Below, piece by piece: positions 62,007 to 64,000 of a stretch of DNA of 64,000 nucleotides (position 1 is the stretch's first letter; every line of letters begins with the position of its first letter). The position numbers and the translations under genes were made by a program. Source of the stretch: Micromonospora saelicesensis (GTDB lineage: Bacteria; Actinomycetota; Actinomycetes; Mycobacteriales; Micromonosporaceae); contig NZ_FMCR01000001.1 of assembly GCF_900091575.1 (NCBI RefSeq), positions 496,001 to 560,000 on the forward strand, read 5' to 3'. The notes below the pieces were generated by a model. The model worked only from the letters and a program-made list of their open reading frames with translations. It was not told the DNA's origin and did not search any database.

Positions 62007-62867
62007 TCAGCAGGCCGGGTTGGCGGCGGCGCACATCCGTCGGGCGGCGACAGCCGCCAGCCGACGCAGGTCCAGCTCGGTGCCGGTCTGTCCCAGATTA
62101 AGCACGGTGATCAGGTCGCCCACCCGGACCACGGCGGTGGTGCTCGGCCGGGGTGGCGCGCCGATGGGCTCGCCCGTCTTCTGGTCAACGGGCTGCGAAC
62201 CGGTGTGTCGCAGCAGCGCAGCCCCGTCGCCGGCGAAGTCCCGCTGGACCACCGCCCAGCGGTGCGTCGCCGACCCGGTGCCCGTTGCGCCCCCCACCTT
62301 GTACCCGCCGATGCTGTTCCACTCGGCGCACGGGGCGACCAGGTCGTCCATAGTGGCGAGAAGCTGGATGGCCGCGTCCGGGGTCAGCCGGTAGAGATCC
62401 TGCGTGAGCAGACCGTCGGACTGGGTGAGGATTGCCGCAGCACGCTTCGGCACCAGGGTCTGCGAGCGGGACAGGATCGAATACTGCCGGCCATCCGATC
62501 GCCCCTGGCTCGTCCGGCAGGCGTCGAGCATGTGGTCCAGCAGGACCGGCTCACCCAGCCCCGATTGGCTGAGCTGCACATCGACCTGCTGCGGCAGGTC
62601 GGCTGGCTGCAACAGGGCGTCGGTGGTGATCTCGTGCCGGGTCGGCGAGGCGGAGGGCGCGGCGGCCGGCAGGACCGGCGGTGGAGACTTCCTCGGGGCG
62701 GCGACCGCCACGGCGGAGACCCCGGCGAGGGCCAGCACGACGGTGGCCACCACGACCTTGCGCTGGCTGCGGCGGCGCGCCCGGGAGCGAATCTCCTCCG
62801 GGCCGAGCCACCGCACGTCCCGCAGGTCCCGCTGGATCTGTTCGACGAACGTCGGGTCGTCACGCAT
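62007..62867 (-). CDS. Membrane-anchored protein coupled to the sigma factor
   Basis: A 286-residue protein with a cytoplasmic N-terminus of about 37 residues, one membrane helix (VVVATVVLALAGVSAVAVA), and an extracytoplasmic domain with three cysteines (ACRTSQG, APCAEWN, RRMCAAANPAC). It lacks the zinc-binding anti-sigma motif HxxxCxxC. Its start overlaps the sigma gene by eight bases, so it is probably a regulator or sensor for that sigma factor. Confidence 0.75.
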   Translation of the reverse strand: MRDDPTFVEQIQRDLRDVRWLGPEEIRSRARRRSQRKVVVATVVLALAGVSAVAVAAPRKSPPPVLPAAAPSASPTRHEITTDALLQPADLPQQVDVQLSQSGLGEPVLLDHMLDACRTSQGRSDGRQYSILSRSQTLVPKRAAAILTQSDGLLTQDLYRLTPDAAIQLLATMDDLVAPCAEWNSIGGYKVGGATGTGSATHRWAVVQRDFAGDGAALLRHTGSQPVDQKTGEPIGAPPRPSTTAVVRVGDLITVLNLGQTGTELDLRRLAAVAARRMCAAANPAC

Positions 62868-63360
62868 CGGTGGCCTCCTCCAGATCAGAGACGGCGAGCA
62901 GACCGGCGAGCGCGGCACGCCCCCGGGAGAGACGGGCCTTGACGGTGCCCACCGGGGCCGCGGTCTCCCGCGCGACCTCGGCGACCGGCATGCCTACCAG
63001 GTAGTACAGGGCGATGGCGACGCGTTGCTCCTCGGGCAGCCGACGCAGGGCGGCGACCACCGCGACGGTGTCGGTGCCCGGCCCGGGAACGGTCTCGGTG
63101 GCCCCGTGTCGCAGGTAGGCGCGGGCGCGGCTACGCAGGCTGCGCCACCGGCTGACGGCGATCCGGCTGGCCACCACCCGCACCCACGCCTCCGGGTCGT
63201 CGTACGCGCTGACCGTCGACCAGCGCTGCCACGCCCGGACGTACGCCTCCTGCACGGCGTCCTGCGCCTCACCCCGATCGCCGGTGAGGGCGTAGACGAA
63301 CCCGAGAAGTCGTTGCCGACTCCCCCGGTAGAACTCGTCGAACCCGTCGACGTCCGGCAC
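62860..63360 (-). CDS. SigE-family ECF sigma factor
   Basis: A 166-residue ECF sigma factor of the actinobacterial SigE family. Region 2: FVYALTGDRGEAQDAVQEAYVRAWQRWSTV; region 4: RLPEEQRVAIALYYLVGMPVAEVARETAAPVGTVKARLSRGRAAL. GTG start with GGGGAGG upstream. Its own promoter is not obvious. Confidence 0.93.
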   Translation of the reverse strand: MPDVDGFDEFYRGSRQRLLGFVYALTGDRGEAQDAVQEAYVRAWQRWSTVSAYDDPEAWVRVVASRIAVSRWRSLRSRARAYLRHGATETVPGPGTDTVAVVAALRRLPEEQRVAIALYYLVGMPVAEVARETAAPVGTVKARLSRGRAALAGLLAVSDLEEATDA

Positions 63361-63422
63361 CCGCTACCTCCCCGTGTCGGTCGCTGGGAACACGCACCGG
63401 GCGGGGTCGTCGGTTGCCCCGG

Positions 63423-64000
63423 TCAGGCGATCATCTTTTGCAATTCAGTGAGCGGGAACGCCCCGGCCCCGATCCGCTCCCGGACCGCCCGGCGTACGGC
63501 CCGCTGCACGGCGACGTTGACCGGTGTCGGTACGCCGTGCAACCGGCCGAGCAGCGCGATCTCGCCGTTGAGGTGGTCGACCTCGGTCGAGCCGGTGCCC
63601 CGGGCCAGGCTCTGCCAGGTGGAGCCGCCGGAGCGGGCCTCGCCGTCGACCGGGCGCTGCCCCACCAGGTCGCCGCGTTCGACCTTCTCCTCCTCTGGCG
63701 AGGTGTGCGCGATGCCGGCGGCGGCGAGCGCGGCGACGCCCTCGGCGCGTACCCGTTCGACCAGCGCGTCCGGGATGTCCCGGCCGAGCAACGCCTGGAG
63801 GCCGTTGCCGAGGTTGCTGAGCAGCTTGCCGTACTTCCAGCGCAGCACGTCGGTGCGGACCGGGGCGACGAAGCCGGCGGCGGTCAGGTCGGCGGCGATC
63901 GCCCGGTCGGTGTCGTCGGCGCCTGCGGGGTACCGCCCGATGTGGAGCATTCCGGGATGCGGGTACCCGTTGGCGACCACCACACCCGGGTCCAGGTGGG
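63423..64000 (-). CDS. Ketopantoate reductase family protein (partial)
   Basis: The C-terminal 192 residues of an ApbA/PanE-type NADPH-dependent reductase; the N-terminal Rossmann domain is beyond the window edge. VVANGYPHPGMLHIGRYP and VLRWKYGKLLSNLGNGLQALLGRD match the family, including the conserved lysine (KYGKLLSN). Ketopantoate reduction belongs to pantothenate synthesis, but the family also has members acting on other 2-oxo acids. Confidence 0.82.
   Translation of the reverse strand, partial: HLDPGVVVANGYPHPGMLHIGRYPAGADDTDRAIAADLTAAGFVAPVRTDVLRWKYGKLLSNLGNGLQALLGRDIPDALVERVRAEGVAALAAAGIAHTSPEEEKVERGDLVGQRPVDGEARSGGSTWQSLARGTGSTEVDHLNGEIALLGRLHGVPTPVNVAVQRAVRRAVRERIGAGAFPLTELQKMIA

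Overview
The window is very GC-rich actinobacterial chromosome with no phage, plasmid, transposon, rRNA or tRNA gene that I can see. Gene content (MoxR/DUF58 cluster, FtsB-DUF501, HAAS/PadR pair, LppX-type lipoprotein, SigE-family sigma factor, PIN-PhoH protein, GTP-type PEP carboxykinase, tandem GtrA) and heavy use of GTG starts point to a Micromonospora-like member of the Micromonosporaceae. That placement is inference from gene content and order, not from a marker gene.

0-20 kb: a partial type II NADH dehydrogenase; a tightly overlapping minus-strand operon (DUF4129, membrane protein, MoxR ATPase, DUF58, membrane protein); uracil-DNA glycosylase and dienelactone hydrolase; an LppU-like anchored protein; a padR-HAAS operon with a palindrome over its -10; a 10-bp tandem repeat; ppx; an ArsR-type regulator divergent from a lipoprotein esterase; then argA, DUF501, ftsB and eno on the minus strand, a lipoprotein and nudC on the plus strand, and a DUF885 metalloprotein, mazG and a SurA-like lipoprotein. 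20-31 kb: mfd, an 8-bp tandem repeat, a cyclase-family protein, a membrane protein, ppc, a Gly-Asp-Phe-rich protein and rmuC. 31-44 kb: a large secreted subtilase, ispH, xseA-xseB, an LppX-like lipoprotein, DUF4245, glpX, a DMT transporter and a large membrane protein. 44-54 kb: an FNR-type flavoprotein, rhomboid protease, lytic transglycosylase, a PIN-PhoH protein preceded by a 47-codon overlapping ORF, small unknown genes around an XRE regulator, otsB, a cis-isoprenyl transferase and a geranylgeranyl-reductase-like enzyme. 54-64 kb: pck, two gtrA genes, a MaoC hydratase, a PH-domain protein, birA divergent from accD, a sigma factor with a coupled membrane protein, and a partial ketopantoate-reductase-family gene.

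Functional themes are the phosphoenolpyruvate node (eno, ppc, pck, glpX), DNA repair and nucleotide sanitation (mfd, xseAB, rmuC, udg, mazG, nudC), and cell envelope or isoprenoid work (ispH, cis-isoprenyl transferase, GtrA, transglycosylase, lipoproteins). Two blocks match gene orders I recall from mycobacteria: Z-isoprenyl synthase / phoH2 / glpX / DUF4245 / xseBA / ispH, and GtrA / PH-domain / birA / accD.

The most interesting non-genic signal is regulatory. Fifteen start codons sit 5-7 bases after a TANNNT hexamer, the arrangement of leaderless transcripts. One of them belongs to the unlisted 47-codon ORF whose stop overlaps the start of the PIN-PhoH gene, which looks like a PhoAT-PhoH2 toxin-antitoxin-type pair. 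A second notable signal is five CGTGACA/G sites between divergent genes next to an XRE regulator, with a related repeat in front of the subtilase. Three intergenic GATC-ended perfect hairpins look like one family of dispersed elements.
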